Positions 8,568 to 20,828 are shown, numbered from the stretch's first letter. The stretch is 64,000 nucleotides of DNA from Methyloversatilis sp. (GCF_030698125.1 NZ_JAUYNV010000004.1:1-64000), one strand, 5' to 3'. The notes: generated by a model from the letters alone, not told the origin. Made by a program: numbers and translations.

Positions 8568-9574
8568 CCCAGCACCCGTGCCGCGACCGCCGCATACGCC
8601 GGTATGCCGACCATCAGGTTGAGCGGGAAGGTCACGCCCAGGCTGAGACCGAAGTACAGCGCAGGGTTGGCTTCCGGTATCGCGGTGCGCAGCACGGCCG
8701 GCACCACGATGTAGGACGCACTGGCCGACAGCACCATCAGCAGGGTGGCGTCGCCTGGGCCCATGCCCAGCGCGGCAGCGAGCGCCAGGGCAATGGATGC
8801 ATGCACGACCGGAGCCACGGTGGCATAGACCAGCAGCCAGCGCGAGGCCTTGCGCGCCAGGTCGAAATTGCGCGCCACCATCAGGCCCATGTCGAGCAGG
8901 AAAAAGGCCAGCATGCCCTTGAACAGGTCGCCGGTGAAAGGCTGCATCATCGCCTTGCCGGCTTCGCCGCTGAAGTAGCCGATGGTCATCGCGCCGATCA
9001 GCAGGAGCTGGGCGCCATCGGTGAAGGATTCGTGCAGGATGCGGCCGATCGGGGTGCCCGATGCACGCGGGCCGGCAGTCATCATGAGCACCCCACCGCC
9101 CGAAGCGACGACGGCGGGGGCGGTGGCGGCCTGCCGCGCCGCGTTTGCCAGCACCACGGCCATGATGATGGCGGGCGATTCCATCAGCACCATGGCGGCA
9201 GTCATGTGGCCGCCGAAGGCGGTGCCGGCGTTGTCCAGATACTGCGTGGCGGTAACGAAGGTGACCGCGCTGACCGAGCCGTACGATGCCGCCACCGCCG
9301 CCGCGTCGAAGCGCGACCCCACCCGGCGCAGCAGCAGGTAGCCGATCCCCGGCACCAGAAAGGCCATGAAGACTGCAGCCGCGAGGCCGGCCGCCACGCC
9401 CGGATTCATGCCGGACTGCGCCAGGGCGTAGCCGCCCTTCAGGCCGAGTGCCATCAGCAGGTAAAGAGACAGGAATTTCTTGATCGGCTCCGGGATGTCG
9501 AGGTTGGAGCGCAGCGCGCCGGCCAGAATGCCGAACACGAAGAACAGGATGGCGGGGTCGAGCAGTGTATGCAT
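8564..9574 (-). CDS. SbtA-type sodium-dependent bicarbonate transporter family permease
   Basis: 336-aa polytopic inner-membrane protein of the SbtA (DUF897) family, with about ten hydrophobic segments. Recognisable stretches are the N terminus DPAILFFVFGILAGALRSNL, the half-repeat SYGSVSAVTFVTATQYL, and its pseudo-symmetric partner ASASYIVVPAVLRTAIPEANP. Cyanobacterial SbtA imports bicarbonate with sodium; the substrate here is inferred only. GGAG lies 9 nt before the start. It diverges from a LysR regulator with an 89-bp gap holding two nested inverted repeats, so it is the likely target of that regulator. No SbtB-like PII protein is next to it. Confidence 0.88.
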   Translation of the reverse strand: MHTLLDPAILFFVFGILAGALRSNLDIPEPIKKFLSLYLLMALGLKGGYALAQSGMNPGVAAGLAAAVFMAFLVPGIGYLLLRRVGSRFDAAAVAASYGSVSAVTFVTATQYLDNAGTAFGGHMTAAMVLMESPAIIMAVVLANAARQAATAPAVVASGGGVLMMTAGPRASGTPIGRILHESFTDGAQLLLIGAMTIGYFSGEAGKAMMQPFTGDLFKGMLAFFLLDMGLMVARNFDLARKASRWLLVYATVAPVVHASIALALAAALGMGPGDATLLMVLSASASYIVVPAVLRTAIPEANPALYFGLSLGVTFPLNLMVGIPAYAAVAARVLG

Positions 9575-9609
9575 GGGGGCAATCTCCTTTCGACCCGGAT
9601 GCTAGGGTG

Positions 9610-9647
9610 TGCAAGTCATCGAGTAAAATCGATTTTTGTGTCTTGCA
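9610..9647. promoter_or_regulatory. nested inverted repeats between the SbtA-type gene and the LysR gene
   Basis: Outer arms TGCAAG (9610-9615) and CTTGCA (9642-9647) enclose inner arms ATCGA (9618-9622) and TCGAT (9629-9633), separated by GTAAAA. The inner dyad spans 16 bp, in the size range of LysR recognition sites. Its position between divergent genes fits a LysR operator acting on both. The binding assignment is inference. Confidence 0.55.
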
Positions 9648-9663
9648 ACATAGAGAAAACCCT

Positions 9664-10545
9664 ATGAACATCACCTTCAGGCAGTTGCGGCTCTTTCTCT
9701 CGCTGGCCGAAACCGGCAGCGTGAGTGGTGCGGCGCGCGCACTCCACGTGACCCAGCCCACTGCGTCCATGCAGTTGAAGGACATGAGCGAATCCGTGGG
9801 GCTGCCGCTGTACGAAGTGGTGGCGAAGAAGGTGTATCTGACCGACATCGGTCATGAACTGGCCAAGACGGCGCGGGCCATCGCGCAGTCCTGGGACGCC
9901 TTCGAACAGGAGGCCGACGGCGCGCGCGGCCTCACCCGTGGCAAGCTCAGGGTCGCGGTCGTCAGCACCGCGCAGTACTTCATGCCGCGCCTGCTCGGCA
10001 GCTTCTGCGCCCGGCATCCGGCGATCGACGTGTCGCTCGAAGTGCTCAACCGCGACGGCGTGGTGCAGCGCCTGCGCGAAAACATGGACGATCTGTACAT
10101 CATGTCAATGCCACCGGCCGACATGGACCTGAGCGACGACATCTTCATGACCAATCCCATCGTCGTCGTCGCACCCGCCGACGATGCGCTCGCCAGCCAG
10201 TCATCGGTGCCCCTGGACGCACTGCGCAGCCACCGCTTCATCCTGCGGGAACGCGGCTCCGGCACGCGCATGGCGGCCGATCAGCATTTCCGCAGCCACC
10301 GTTTCCGGCCCGACATCCGGCTCGAACTGGGCAGCAACGAAGCGATCAAGGAAGCCGTCGCCGGCGGTCTCGGCATCGCGGTGCTGTCGCGCCATGCGCT
10401 GCACGGCCTGGACGGCGAGCACGGCGTGAGCGTGATCGACGTCGAGGGATTTCCGGTGCTGTCGAACTGGCACATCGTGCATCCGGGCGGCAAGAAGCTG
10501 TCGCCGCTGGCGCGCGCGTTCAAGGCGCACCTGCTGGCCACTTGA
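9664..10545 (+). CDS. LysR-family transcriptional regulator (CbbR/CmpR-like)
   Basis: 293-aa LysR regulator. The winged HTH occupies residues 1-65 (MNITFRQLRLFLSLAETGS, then AARALHVTQPTASMQLKDM), and an effector-binding domain follows from about residue 90 (LRVAVVSTAQYFMPRLLG) to the end. The effector half resembles CbbR/CmpR regulators, which control carbon-fixation or bicarbonate-uptake genes; that agrees with its divergent SbtA-type neighbour. The ATG at 9664 gives the normal family N terminus. It converges on katG, with a hairpin between them. Confidence 0.9.
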   Translation: MNITFRQLRLFLSLAETGSVSGAARALHVTQPTASMQLKDMSESVGLPLYEVVAKKVYLTDIGHELAKTARAIAQSWDAFEQEADGARGLTRGKLRVAVVSTAQYFMPRLLGSFCARHPAIDVSLEVLNRDGVVQRLRENMDDLYIMSMPPADMDLSDDIFMTNPIVVVAPADDALASQSSVPLDALRSHRFILRERGSGTRMAADQHFRSHRFRPDIRLELGSNEAIKEAVAGGLGIAVLSRHALHGLDGEHGVSVIDVEGFPVLSNWHIVHPGGKKLSPLARAFKAHLLAT

Positions 10546-10610
10546 ACCGGCGGCTGGCCACCGGAAACGCCTGGCGAGAACCCTCGGCGCCCACATGGAA
10601 AGCCGTTCCC

Positions 10611-10648
10611 GCAGGGCCTGGTCCGTGATCGGAGCGGACCAGGCCTGC
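10611..10648. terminator. hairpin between convergent LysR and katG genes
   Basis: Long inverted repeat with arms GCAGGGCCTGGTCCG and CGGACCAGGCCTGC (one bulged G) around a 9-nt loop TGATCGGAG. It lies between two converging stops and probably terminates both transcripts. There is no T-run, so it may act as a barrier or stabiliser rather than a standard intrinsic terminator. Its right arm begins like the REP unit (GGAGCGGACC). Confidence 0.6.
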
Positions 10649-10687
10649 GCGAACCGGTGACGTTGCGCGCAGGCAGGACGGCGGGTG

Positions 10688-13376
<2,689 letters not shown>

Positions 13377-14570
13377 TCAGAAGGGCAGTACGAGCTGCCC
13401 TTCTTCCTTTTCCGGCGCAGTGCCGGGCGCGGGCAGTGCGTCGGCACGCATCAGGTGGCCGGCGCGCACACCGAGCAGGCGGAAGCGCCGGTCGAGCGGC
13501 ATGCGCTTGACGCACAGGGCGGCATGATGGCGGATGCCCGGCGCATCGCACAGGTATGCAGGCAGCGTGATTTCTCGTGTCAGGATGCTGAAATCATCGA
13601 GCCGCATCTTCGCTCCGATGGATTTCGCGACATAGCCCTTGCGCTGCAGGTCATCCGCCAGGCGCTCGCACAGCCAGGTGAAGATCGCGCCCAGTTCGGC
13701 TCGGTCGTGGCGCGCATGCAGGTCGCGCTCGAAGGTGGTTTCGCGGCTGAGCGATTTCGCTTCGCGCTCGGTCACCAGCGGCCGGTCGTCGCGGCCGTGC
13801 GCGGCGTCGGTCAGCCAGCGGCCATAGCTCTGGCCGAACTGTTCGATCAGCCAGTGCGGTTCTGCCGCCGCCAGTTCGCCGATGTGGCGGATGCCCAGCG
13901 CGTCGAGCTTCGCACTGGCCTTCGGGCCGATGCCGTTGATCCGTCTGGCCGGCAGCGGCCAGATGACGGACGGTATGTCGACTGCAGTCAGCAGCGTGAT
14001 GCCGCGCGGCTTGTGCAGATCGGACGCCAGCTTGGACAGCAGCTTGTTCGGCGTGATGCCGATCGAACAGCTGAGCCCGGTCGCCGCCAGCACCGCATGC
14101 TGTATGCGCAGCGCAATGGCGCGCACGCCGCCGTGCGGGTCGTCGCCCACGGCGTCCTGCGCGCCCGGCAGGTCGGTCAGGTCCATGTAGATTTCGTCGA
14201 TGCCGCGGTCTTCGATCAGTGGCGCGTGCTCGGCGACGGCTGCCTTGAACAGCCGCGAGTTGTGTCGATAGGCGTCGAAATCGACCGGCAGCAGCACCGT
14301 GTCCGGCGCCAGCGCGGCGGCTTTCATCAGGCCGATGCCCGAATGTACGCCGAAGGCGCGCGCCTCGTAGGTGGCGGTCGTGGCGACGCCGCGGCCGGCG
14401 TAGTCGCGCAGGCGGGCGAAACGGCGCGTGCCGTCGGCCTGCAGTTCGGGCTGATGCCGTGCGCCGCCGCCGACCACCATGGGCAGGCCGCGCAGTTCCG
14501 GGTAGCGCAGCAGTTCGACCGACGCGAAGAAGGCGTCCATGTCGAGGTGGGCGATCCAGCGGCGGCGCAT
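13377..14570 (-). CDS. dinB: DNA polymerase IV (DinB, Y-family)
   Basis: 397-aa translesion polymerase. The catalytic acidic residues are in HLDMDAFFASVE at the N terminus and in RGIDEIYMDLTDL in the middle. A helix-hairpin-helix-like segment INGIGPKASAKLDALGI follows, and a little-finger domain leads to the C terminus EEGQLVLPF. That last QLVLPF-type end is a good candidate beta-clamp-binding motif. The start at 14570 (MRRRWIAHLDMD) is right for the family; upstream codons are inside the rhomboid gene. It starts 10 bp after the rhomboid stop on the same strand, so it is likely translated from the same message. No LexA box was found. Confidence 0.95.
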   Translation of the reverse strand: MRRRWIAHLDMDAFFASVELLRYPELRGLPMVVGGGARHQPELQADGTRRFARLRDYAGRGVATTATYEARAFGVHSGIGLMKAAALAPDTVLLPVDFDAYRHNSRLFKAAVAEHAPLIEDRGIDEIYMDLTDLPGAQDAVGDDPHGGVRAIALRIQHAVLAATGLSCSIGITPNKLLSKLASDLHKPRGITLLTAVDIPSVIWPLPARRINGIGPKASAKLDALGIRHIGELAAAEPHWLIEQFGQSYGRWLTDAAHGRDDRPLVTEREAKSLSRETTFERDLHARHDRAELGAIFTWLCERLADDLQRKGYVAKSIGAKMRLDDFSILTREITLPAYLCDAPGIRHHAALCVKRMPLDRRFRLLGVRAGHLMRADALPAPGTAPEKEEGQLVLPF

Positions 14571-14580
14571 CGTGGTCGGA

Positions 14581-15720
14581 TCAGTTCGGCTTGTCGCTTC
14601 GCCGCGTGACCTGCGGGGGCGGCTGGCTGGCCTGCTCCAGCGCGTCGCGCACGCGTTCGAGGTCGTGCGCACGCAGGCCGTCGACCAGCGCACGTGAGGC
14701 GTCGAGCCGCCGTTCGGCATAGCGGCGCAGGCTTTCCAGTGTCGGCGCCGACGGTGCTTCCGGGCTGAGGCGCAGGTCGGTCAGTTCGTCGAAACGCTGC
14801 TGGTAGGCGTCGGCCACCTCGGATTCGATGCGCCCGGCCAGTTCGTCGAACGACGCGCCGGACGATTGCGCATCGCCGATCAGCTGCGTCCAGCGGTCAG
14901 CGATGCGCTTGTCTTCGCCGATGAACTCACGGATTTCACCGCGCGCCATCACCTCTTCGCTCCAGCGATAGCGCGGCGACGGAATGCCGATCACCATCAG
15001 CACCAGCGCGGTCACCAGCGTGAAGCCGGCCAGCCATTGCCCGGCCGAGGCGGTTTGCGTGCGGTAGCGGCCGAGCAGAGGTTTTGCGCTGTCGCCCAGC
15101 GGTTGCGCCAGCGCGGCACCGGCCAGCAGGCCGGCGATGAAGCCGCCGATGTGCGCTCCGTTGTCGATGCCCGGGATCTGGAAGCCGAGAAAGATGGTGA
15201 TGGCCGCGAAAACGCTGGCGCCCCAGAACAGACGGGTGAATTCGCGCGGGTCCAGCGTGTCGCGCTGCTGCCACAGAAAGCTCAGCAAGGCGCCATACAC
15301 ACCGAAGATGGCGCCCGATGCGCCGCCCGACACGGCCCGGTCGCCCTGCGAAATCAGTGACAACAGATTGCCGGCCAGACCGCTCACCAGATAGATCGTG
15401 ATGAAGCGCGCCGGACCGAACATGCGTTCGACCAGCCGGCCGCCGTCCCACAGCGACAGCATGTTCATGCCGAGGTGGAACAGCCCGAAGTGCAGGAACA
15501 GCGCGCTGCCCAGCCGCCACCATTCACCGTCCTTGGTCGCCGGGCCGAAATTGGCGCCCCAGGCGAACTGCACATCGCTCGATGAATGCCACAGACCGGC
15601 GCCGTACAGCAGCATCAGCGCGAACACGCCGACATTGAGTGCGACCAGCGTCAGCGTGACCGGAATGCGCCGGCGGCGCCGGATCAGCTGGTCGAGCAGG
15701 GGCAGGGGGGTGGGTGTCAC
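14581..15720 (-). CDS. rhomboid-family intramembrane serine protease
   Basis: 379 aa. The N-terminal 210 residues are a six-segment rhomboid domain: WR motif (EWWRL, about residue 67), HFGLFHLGMNM with Asn86, the nucleophile Ser135 in GGASGAIFG, and the catalytic His190 in NGAHIGGFIAG. One more hydrophobic segment lies near residue 235. The remaining C-terminal part (about 250-379) is soluble and helical, with no recognised domain, longer than in minimal bacterial rhomboids. Substrate unknown. It is upstream of and coupled to dinB. Confidence 0.92.
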   Translation of the reverse strand: MTPTPLPLLDQLIRRRRRIPVTLTLVALNVGVFALMLLYGAGLWHSSSDVQFAWGANFGPATKDGEWWRLGSALFLHFGLFHLGMNMLSLWDGGRLVERMFGPARFITIYLVSGLAGNLLSLISQGDRAVSGGASGAIFGVYGALLSFLWQQRDTLDPREFTRLFWGASVFAAITIFLGFQIPGIDNGAHIGGFIAGLLAGAALAQPLGDSAKPLLGRYRTQTASAGQWLAGFTLVTALVLMVIGIPSPRYRWSEEVMARGEIREFIGEDKRIADRWTQLIGDAQSSGASFDELAGRIESEVADAYQQRFDELTDLRLSPEAPSAPTLESLRRYAERRLDASRALVDGLRAHDLERVRDALEQASQPPPQVTRRSDKPN

Positions 15721-15872
15721 GTGCGGCAGTGCGTCATGCGGAAGTGGGTCGAGCGTAGCACTGCACTACGGTGGCGACGCTCGCCAACGTGTATCCGTTT
15801 GCGATCCATCCGGCCGGAAGTCGCGGACGCACGCGCAACGACTGCCTGACCCGATCAACCGGGCCGCAGGGG

Positions 15873-16499
15873 TCAGCGACCGAATTCGGTCATGTCCAGC
15901 AGGTCGCTGATCAGCTCGAGGCGGAGCAGCGGGTCGGTCATTTCCATCATGCGCTGCCGATCCTCGGCCGGCACCGGCAGCAGTTCGCACCAGCGGTTGG
16001 CCACCCAGCCGGCGGCGTCGAAGCGGCTTGGTTCGAGGATGGGCGAAACCTCTGCCGATTCGAATACCTCGAGCATGCGCACCAGATTGGCCGCGACATA
16101 GGCCAGATCCGACGGCACCTTGACATGCGGGTCGGCCGGCAGCATGTCGACGTCGGCCATCCACAGGCCGTGCGGCGTCTGTTCGCTGGCCGTCACCTTG
16201 AAGCGCGAGGTGCCGCGGGTGACGATTTCGATCAGCCCGGGCTGCGGTGTCTGGTAATCGATGATTTCGGCCAGCGTGCCGATGGCGTGAAAGCGCTCGC
16301 CCGGCGTCGGGCCGGGGCGCTGCACGTCCTGGCCCTGGGTCAACGCCACCACGCCGAACGGCTTTCCGGTCTTGTGGCACTGCTTGATCATCGTCAGATA
16401 GCGCACCTCGAAGATGCGCAGCGGCAGCATGCCGTCCGGAAACAGTACGACGCCGAGCGGAAACAGCGGGATGGCGTCGGCGGAAAGTGAAGTCGTCAT
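15873..16499 (-). CDS. LON peptidase substrate-binding (N-terminal) domain protein
   Basis: 208-aa stand-alone LON-N (PUA-like) domain protein without ATPase or protease domains. Typical start IPLFPLGVVLFPDGMLPLRIFEVRY and mid-motif GVVALTQG, with an alpha-helical C terminus (LLRLELISDLLDM). Such proteins are common in proteobacteria and their role is not established. The ATG at 16499 overlaps the stop of the upstream lipoprotein gene by 4 nt (ATGA), so the two are translationally coupled. Confidence 0.9.
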   Translation of the reverse strand: MTTSLSADAIPLFPLGVVLFPDGMLPLRIFEVRYLTMIKQCHKTGKPFGVVALTQGQDVQRPGPTPGERFHAIGTLAEIIDYQTPQPGLIEIVTRGTSRFKVTASEQTPHGLWMADVDMLPADPHVKVPSDLAYVAANLVRMLEVFESAEVSPILEPSRFDAAGWVANRWCELLPVPAEDRQRMMEMTDPLLRLELISDLLDMTEFGR

Positions 16500-17398
16500 G
16501 AGTGGGCCTGTAGGCTGGATTCGCTGCGGCGGCAGGCGATCTGTTCGATATCGGCGATGAGCGAGGCGGCTTCGTTCTGCAGGTGCTTGCGCTGCGCCGG
16601 CGTGAGCGACGCCGACAGCGCCGACAGTGCCTCGGCCGCGCGGGCGCGGTTGGCGTCGAAGGCGGCGGAGTAGCCCGGCGTGAAGAGGTTGCCGGGCGAC
16701 ACGAACAGGGTTTCGAGGTCGCTGATCACGGCGTCACGTTCGGCGTTGCGGCGCGCCAGCACATCGGCCAGTGCAGTCTGCCAGCGACGGCGGCTTTCCA
16801 TGCCGTCCTCGCCATTGCTGCGCACGTCGCGTGCCCAGTCGTCGATCAGCATCAGCTGCGTCGGCGTGAGTTTGCCCAGCCAGGCTTCGCTGCGCTTCTT
16901 CATGCGCCTGGCGCGCTCGCGCACCCGTTCGTCGCGCGGTGGCTCGACCCAATCTTCAACATAGTCACGGTTGCTCTTTTTCATCCGCTTGTTGAATGTC
17001 TCGATCTGCGCCGGCGTGGCACCCACCATCAGCGGCCCGACTTCACGCGCCGCGCGGCGGGCGATGTCGTGGCCGAACCCCAGGGCCTGGTCGATGTGCA
17101 CATTCGCACGCGCCACGCTCAGGCCGGCGCGCATGTCGGCATCGACCGTGCGCAGCCAGGCCGAGTATGCAGGAAGCTGGGTCGCGCAGTGCCAGTCGAC
17201 CAGCCGCGTGACCGCCGGCTCGACCACCGCACGCTGCGCCGAATACATCGGCAGGTAGTCGTCGAGCCGCCAGGCGATCAGGCGGTCGATCTGGTTGTAG
17301 CCCATCTGCACAAAGCTGCAGCCGGTGAGCGCAAGCACAACGGCGAACGCGGGCAGCAGGGCTTTCAGGGAGCGGGCAAGGGGGGCGTCCCGGTTCAT
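16496..17398 (-). CDS. DUF6279 family lipoprotein
   Basis: 300-aa lipoprotein: signal with lipobox LALTGC (Cys27), then the hallmark MGYNQIDRLIAWRLDDYLPM of this family, followed by an all-helical, charged domain (for example NKRMKKSNRDYVEDWVEPP and LTPTQLMLIDDWARDV). It resembles a periplasmic helical bundle. No catalytic residues are evident. It overlaps the downstream LON-domain gene by 4 nt. Function unknown. Confidence 0.85.
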   Translation of the reverse strand: MNRDAPLARSLKALLPAFAVVLALTGCSFVQMGYNQIDRLIAWRLDDYLPMYSAQRAVVEPAVTRLVDWHCATQLPAYSAWLRTVDADMRAGLSVARANVHIDQALGFGHDIARRAAREVGPLMVGATPAQIETFNKRMKKSNRDYVEDWVEPPRDERVRERARRMKKRSEAWLGKLTPTQLMLIDDWARDVRSNGEDGMESRRRWQTALADVLARRNAERDAVISDLETLFVSPGNLFTPGYSAAFDANRARAAEALSALSASLTPAQRKHLQNEAASLIADIEQIACRRSESSLQAHS

Positions 17399-17554
17399 CG
17401 GTGAGCGGAGAGGTGATACATCATGTCCATCCTAGACCGATCGTCGCACCGTCGGTTCGCCGAGTGAACCGACGGGCCTGTCAGCCGGGCACCGCCGGAA
17501 ACCTTTTTCCGCCCGCCCGCTCACAGACCGGACCTCGCCGCCTACAATCCGCCC

Positions 17555-19735
17555 ATGATCCGACTGCGACCGCTGCACCGTTCCCTGTGCCGACTGCTGG
17601 CCGCGTCCTTCGCCTTCGCGTTGCTCAGCGGCTGCGGCGAGGTCTGGAACAACCCGTATCCGGCGGCGGAAACCGGCCGCAACATTCTCTACACGGCGTT
17701 CACCGACCGGCCCAAGCATCTCGATCCGGTGCAGTCCTACAGCGAAAACGAAATCACCTTCACGGCGCAGATCTACGAGGCGCCGCTGCAGTACCACTAC
17801 CTCAAACGACCGTTCGAACTGACCACGGCCACCGCCGAAGCGATGCCTCAGCCGCGCTTCTACGACCGCGACGGGCGCGAATTGCCGGCCGACGCGCCGG
17901 CGGCCGACATCGCCGAGTCGGTGTACGACATCCGCATCAAGCCGGGCATCCGCTATCAGCCGCATCCGGCACTGGCGCGCGACGAAGCCGGCCATTACCT
18001 CTACCACTCGGGTGGACCGGGCGCGCGCCTGACGCTGTACGACTTCGAACAGACCGGCTCGCGCGAGCTCGAAGCCGCCGACTACGTCTACCAGATCAAG
18101 CGGTTGGCGCACCCGGGCCTGCATTCGCCGATCTTCGGCCTGATGAGCGACTACATCGTCGGCCTGAAGGAATACGGCGACGCGCTGAAGGACGCCGCGA
18201 AGACATTGCCGCCCGGCGCCTGGCTGGACCTGCGCCAGCACGCGCTGGCGGGCGTCGAGGTGATCGACCGCCACACCTATCGCATCCGTCTCAAGGGCAA
18301 GTACCCGCAGTTCCTGTACTGGCTCGCCATGCCCTTCTTCGCGCCGGTGCCGTGGGAGGCCGACCTGTTCCACGCCCAGCCCGGCATGGCCGAACGCAAC
18401 CTCACGCTCGATTGGTACCCGATCGGGACCGGCCCCTACATGCTGAGCGAGAACAATCCGAACGCGCGCATGGTACTGACGCGCAACCCGAACTTCCGCG
18501 AAGAAACCTATCCGTGCGAGGGTGAGGCGGGCGACCGCGAAGCCGGCCTGCTGGCCGACTGCGGCAAGCGCCTGCCGCTCGTGGAACAGATCGTGTTCAC
18601 GCGCGAGAAGGAACAGATTCCCTACTGGAACAAGTTCCTGCAGGGCTACTACGACGCATCGGGCATCAGCTCCGACTCCTTCGACCAGGCGGTGCAGTTC
18701 GGCCACACCGGCGAGGTCAGTCTGAGCGACAGCATGCGGGCACAGGGCATCCGGCTGCAGACTTCGGTATCCACGTCCACGATGTACATGGGCTTCAACA
18801 TGCTCGACCCGGTGGTCGGCGGCATGGCGGAGCGCGGCCGCAAACTGCGTCAGGCCATCGGCATCGCGCTCGACCAGGAGGAATTCATTTCCATCTTCCA
18901 GAACGGCCGCGGCCTGCCGGCCCAGTCGCCGCTGCCGCCCGGCATTTTCGGCTTTCGCGATGGCCGCGAAGGCATGAATCCGCAGATGTACACGTGGGTG
19001 GGCAACGAGCCACGGCGCCGGCCGATCGACGACGCGAAGCGGCTGCTGGCCGAAGCGGGCTGGCCGAACGGGCGTGACGCGAAGACCGGCGAGGCACTGG
19101 TGGTCAACCTCGACACGACCGGCACCGGTCTGGGCAGCAAGGCGCGCATCGACTGGCTGACCAAACAGTTCGATCAGCTCGGCGTGCAACTGGTGGTGCG
19201 CAGCACCGATTACAACCGCTTCCAGGAAAAGGTGCGCAAGGGCGCCGCCCAACTCTTTTTCTGGGGCTGGAACGCCGATTACCCGGACCCGGAAAATTTC
19301 CTGTTCCTGCTCTACGGCCCGCAGTCGAAGGTGAAGGTGCAGGGCGAGAACGCGGCGAACTACGAAAACGCGGAATTCGACCGCCTGTTCGAGAAGATGA
19401 AGGCGATGGACAACAGCCCGGAGCGGCAGGCCATCCTCGACCGCATGCTGGCCATCCTGCAGCACGACGCACCCTGGGTGTGGGGCTTCCACCCGAAGAG
19501 CTATGGCCTGGAACACAGCTGGGTGTTCAACCGCAAACCGTCGACCGTGGCCAACAACACGATGAAATACACCCGCATCGACCCGGCGCTGCGCGAAGCG
19601 AAGCGCGCCGAGTGGAACCGCCCGGTGCGCTGGCCGCTGGTCGCCGGCGCCCTGTTGCTGCTCGCACTGGTGTGGCCCGCCTGGCGCCACTGGAAGCGCT
19701 CGGAACAGGCGCGCGCAGTGGGGGCGGCGGCATGA
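17555..19735 (+). CDS. peptide-type ABC transporter substrate-binding lipoprotein with C-terminal anchor
   Basis: 726-aa solute-binding protein of family 5 (DppA/OppA/YejA type). Lipobox LLSGC (Cys27), then ILYTAFTDRPKHLDPVQSYSENE, the family stretch DWYPIGTGPYMLSENNPN, and FFWGWNADYPDPENFLFLLYG. Unusually, it ends with a membrane segment (about residues 695-713: WPLVAGALLLLALVWPAW) followed by basic residues. It would therefore be held in the inner membrane at both ends. A TACAAT hexamer ends 6 nt before the ATG, so the transcript may have almost no leader. First gene of a four-gene importer operon. Ligand probably peptides; not proven. Confidence 0.9.
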   Translation: MIRLRPLHRSLCRLLAASFAFALLSGCGEVWNNPYPAAETGRNILYTAFTDRPKHLDPVQSYSENEITFTAQIYEAPLQYHYLKRPFELTTATAEAMPQPRFYDRDGRELPADAPAADIAESVYDIRIKPGIRYQPHPALARDEAGHYLYHSGGPGARLTLYDFEQTGSRELEAADYVYQIKRLAHPGLHSPIFGLMSDYIVGLKEYGDALKDAAKTLPPGAWLDLRQHALAGVEVIDRHTYRIRLKGKYPQFLYWLAMPFFAPVPWEADLFHAQPGMAERNLTLDWYPIGTGPYMLSENNPNARMVLTRNPNFREETYPCEGEAGDREAGLLADCGKRLPLVEQIVFTREKEQIPYWNKFLQGYYDASGISSDSFDQAVQFGHTGEVSLSDSMRAQGIRLQTSVSTSTMYMGFNMLDPVVGGMAERGRKLRQAIGIALDQEEFISIFQNGRGLPAQSPLPPGIFGFRDGREGMNPQMYTWVGNEPRRRPIDDAKRLLAEAGWPNGRDAKTGEALVVNLDTTGTGLGSKARIDWLTKQFDQLGVQLVVRSTDYNRFQEKVRKGAAQLFFWGWNADYPDPENFLFLLYGPQSKVKVQGENAANYENAEFDRLFEKMKAMDNSPERQAILDRMLAILQHDAPWVWGFHPKSYGLEHSWVFNRKPSTVANNTMKYTRIDPALREAKRAEWNRPVRWPLVAGALLLLALVWPAWRHWKRSEQARAVGAAA

Positions 19736-19802
19736 GGACGTCGCTGGCCCGGGCTGGTGTCACGGGATTGTCCGCCGGGATCGCCTGCGGGAGGCTTGCC
19801 CG

Positions 19803-20780
19803 ATGATTGCCTACATCATCCGCCGCCTGCTCTATGCCATCCCCATTCTGATCGGGGTGAACCTGATCACCTTCCTGCTGTTCTTCGTCGTCAATTCGCC
19901 GGATGACATCGCGCGCATGCAACTGGGCGCGAAACGGGTCACGCCGGAGGCGATCGAGAAGTGGAAGGCCGAACGCGGCTATGACAAGCCGATGGTGTGG
20001 AATGCCGCCGCGCCGGGCGTGGCCAAGGCGACCGACACCATCCTGTTCGACAAGTCGGTGCGCATGTTCGCGCTCGATTTCGGCCGCGCAGACGACGGGC
20101 GCGACATCGCGCTCGAAATCAGGAGCCGCATGGGTCCCAGCCTCGCCATCGCGATTCCGACCTTCATTCTCGGGCTGTTCGTCACCGTCAGTTTCGCGCT
20201 GCTGCTGGTGTTCTTCCGCAACACTGCGCTGGATGTCGGCGGCGTCGTGCTGTGCGTGGCGGCGATGTCCATTTCCGGGCTGTTCTACATCATCGGCGGC
20301 CAGTATCTGGTCAGCAAGGTGTGGAATCTGGTGCCCATCTCCGGCTACGCACCCGGGCTGGACGCCGGCAAGTTCCTGATACTGCCGGTGCTGATCAGCG
20401 TGGTCGGCGGCATCGGCGCGTCGGCGCGCTGGTACCGCACGCTGTTCCTCGAAGAGATCAACAAGGACTACGTGCGCACGGCGCGCGCCAAGGGCCTGTC
20501 GGAACTGCGCGTGCTGTTCCGGCACGTGCTGAAGAACGCGATGATTCCCATCCTGACCGGCGTGGTGGTGGTCATTCCGCTGCTGTTCATGGGTTCGCTG
20601 CTGCTCGAGAGCTTCTTCGGCATCCCGGGGCTGGGCAGCTACACCATCGACGCCATCGGCTCGCAGGATTTCGCCGTGGTGCGCTCCATGGTGTTCATCG
20701 GCTCGGTGCTCTACATCGTCGGTCTGCTGCTGACCGACATTTCCTACACGCTGGTCGATCCGCGGGTGAGGCTGAACTGA
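19803..20780 (+). CDS. ABC transporter permease, DppB-like
   Basis: 325-aa inner-membrane permease. N-terminal segment MIAYIIRRLLYAIPILIGVN, then a periplasmic loop of about 85 residues. The binding-protein-dependent transport domain has the EAA-type loop DYVRTARAKGLSELRVLFRHVLKNA, and the family end DISYTLVDPRVRLN closes the protein. GGGAGG lies 9 nt before the ATG. It is 67 bp after the binding-protein gene and pairs with the next permease. Confidence 0.93.
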   Translation: MIAYIIRRLLYAIPILIGVNLITFLLFFVVNSPDDIARMQLGAKRVTPEAIEKWKAERGYDKPMVWNAAAPGVAKATDTILFDKSVRMFALDFGRADDGRDIALEIRSRMGPSLAIAIPTFILGLFVTVSFALLLVFFRNTALDVGGVVLCVAAMSISGLFYIIGGQYLVSKVWNLVPISGYAPGLDAGKFLILPVLISVVGGIGASARWYRTLFLEEINKDYVRTARAKGLSELRVLFRHVLKNAMIPILTGVVVVIPLLFMGSLLLESFFGIPGLGSYTIDAIGSQDFAVVRSMVFIGSVLYIVGLLLTDISYTLVDPRVRLN

Positions 20781-20828
20781 TGTCCTACTGTTCACTGCGA
20801 TCGCTGCCCGCTGCGAGGCACGGCTGAC

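Noticed and set aside
17432-19690. 752-codon open frame opposite the substrate-binding protein
   Set aside because: No start site or family features; the sense strand encodes a full lipoprotein.
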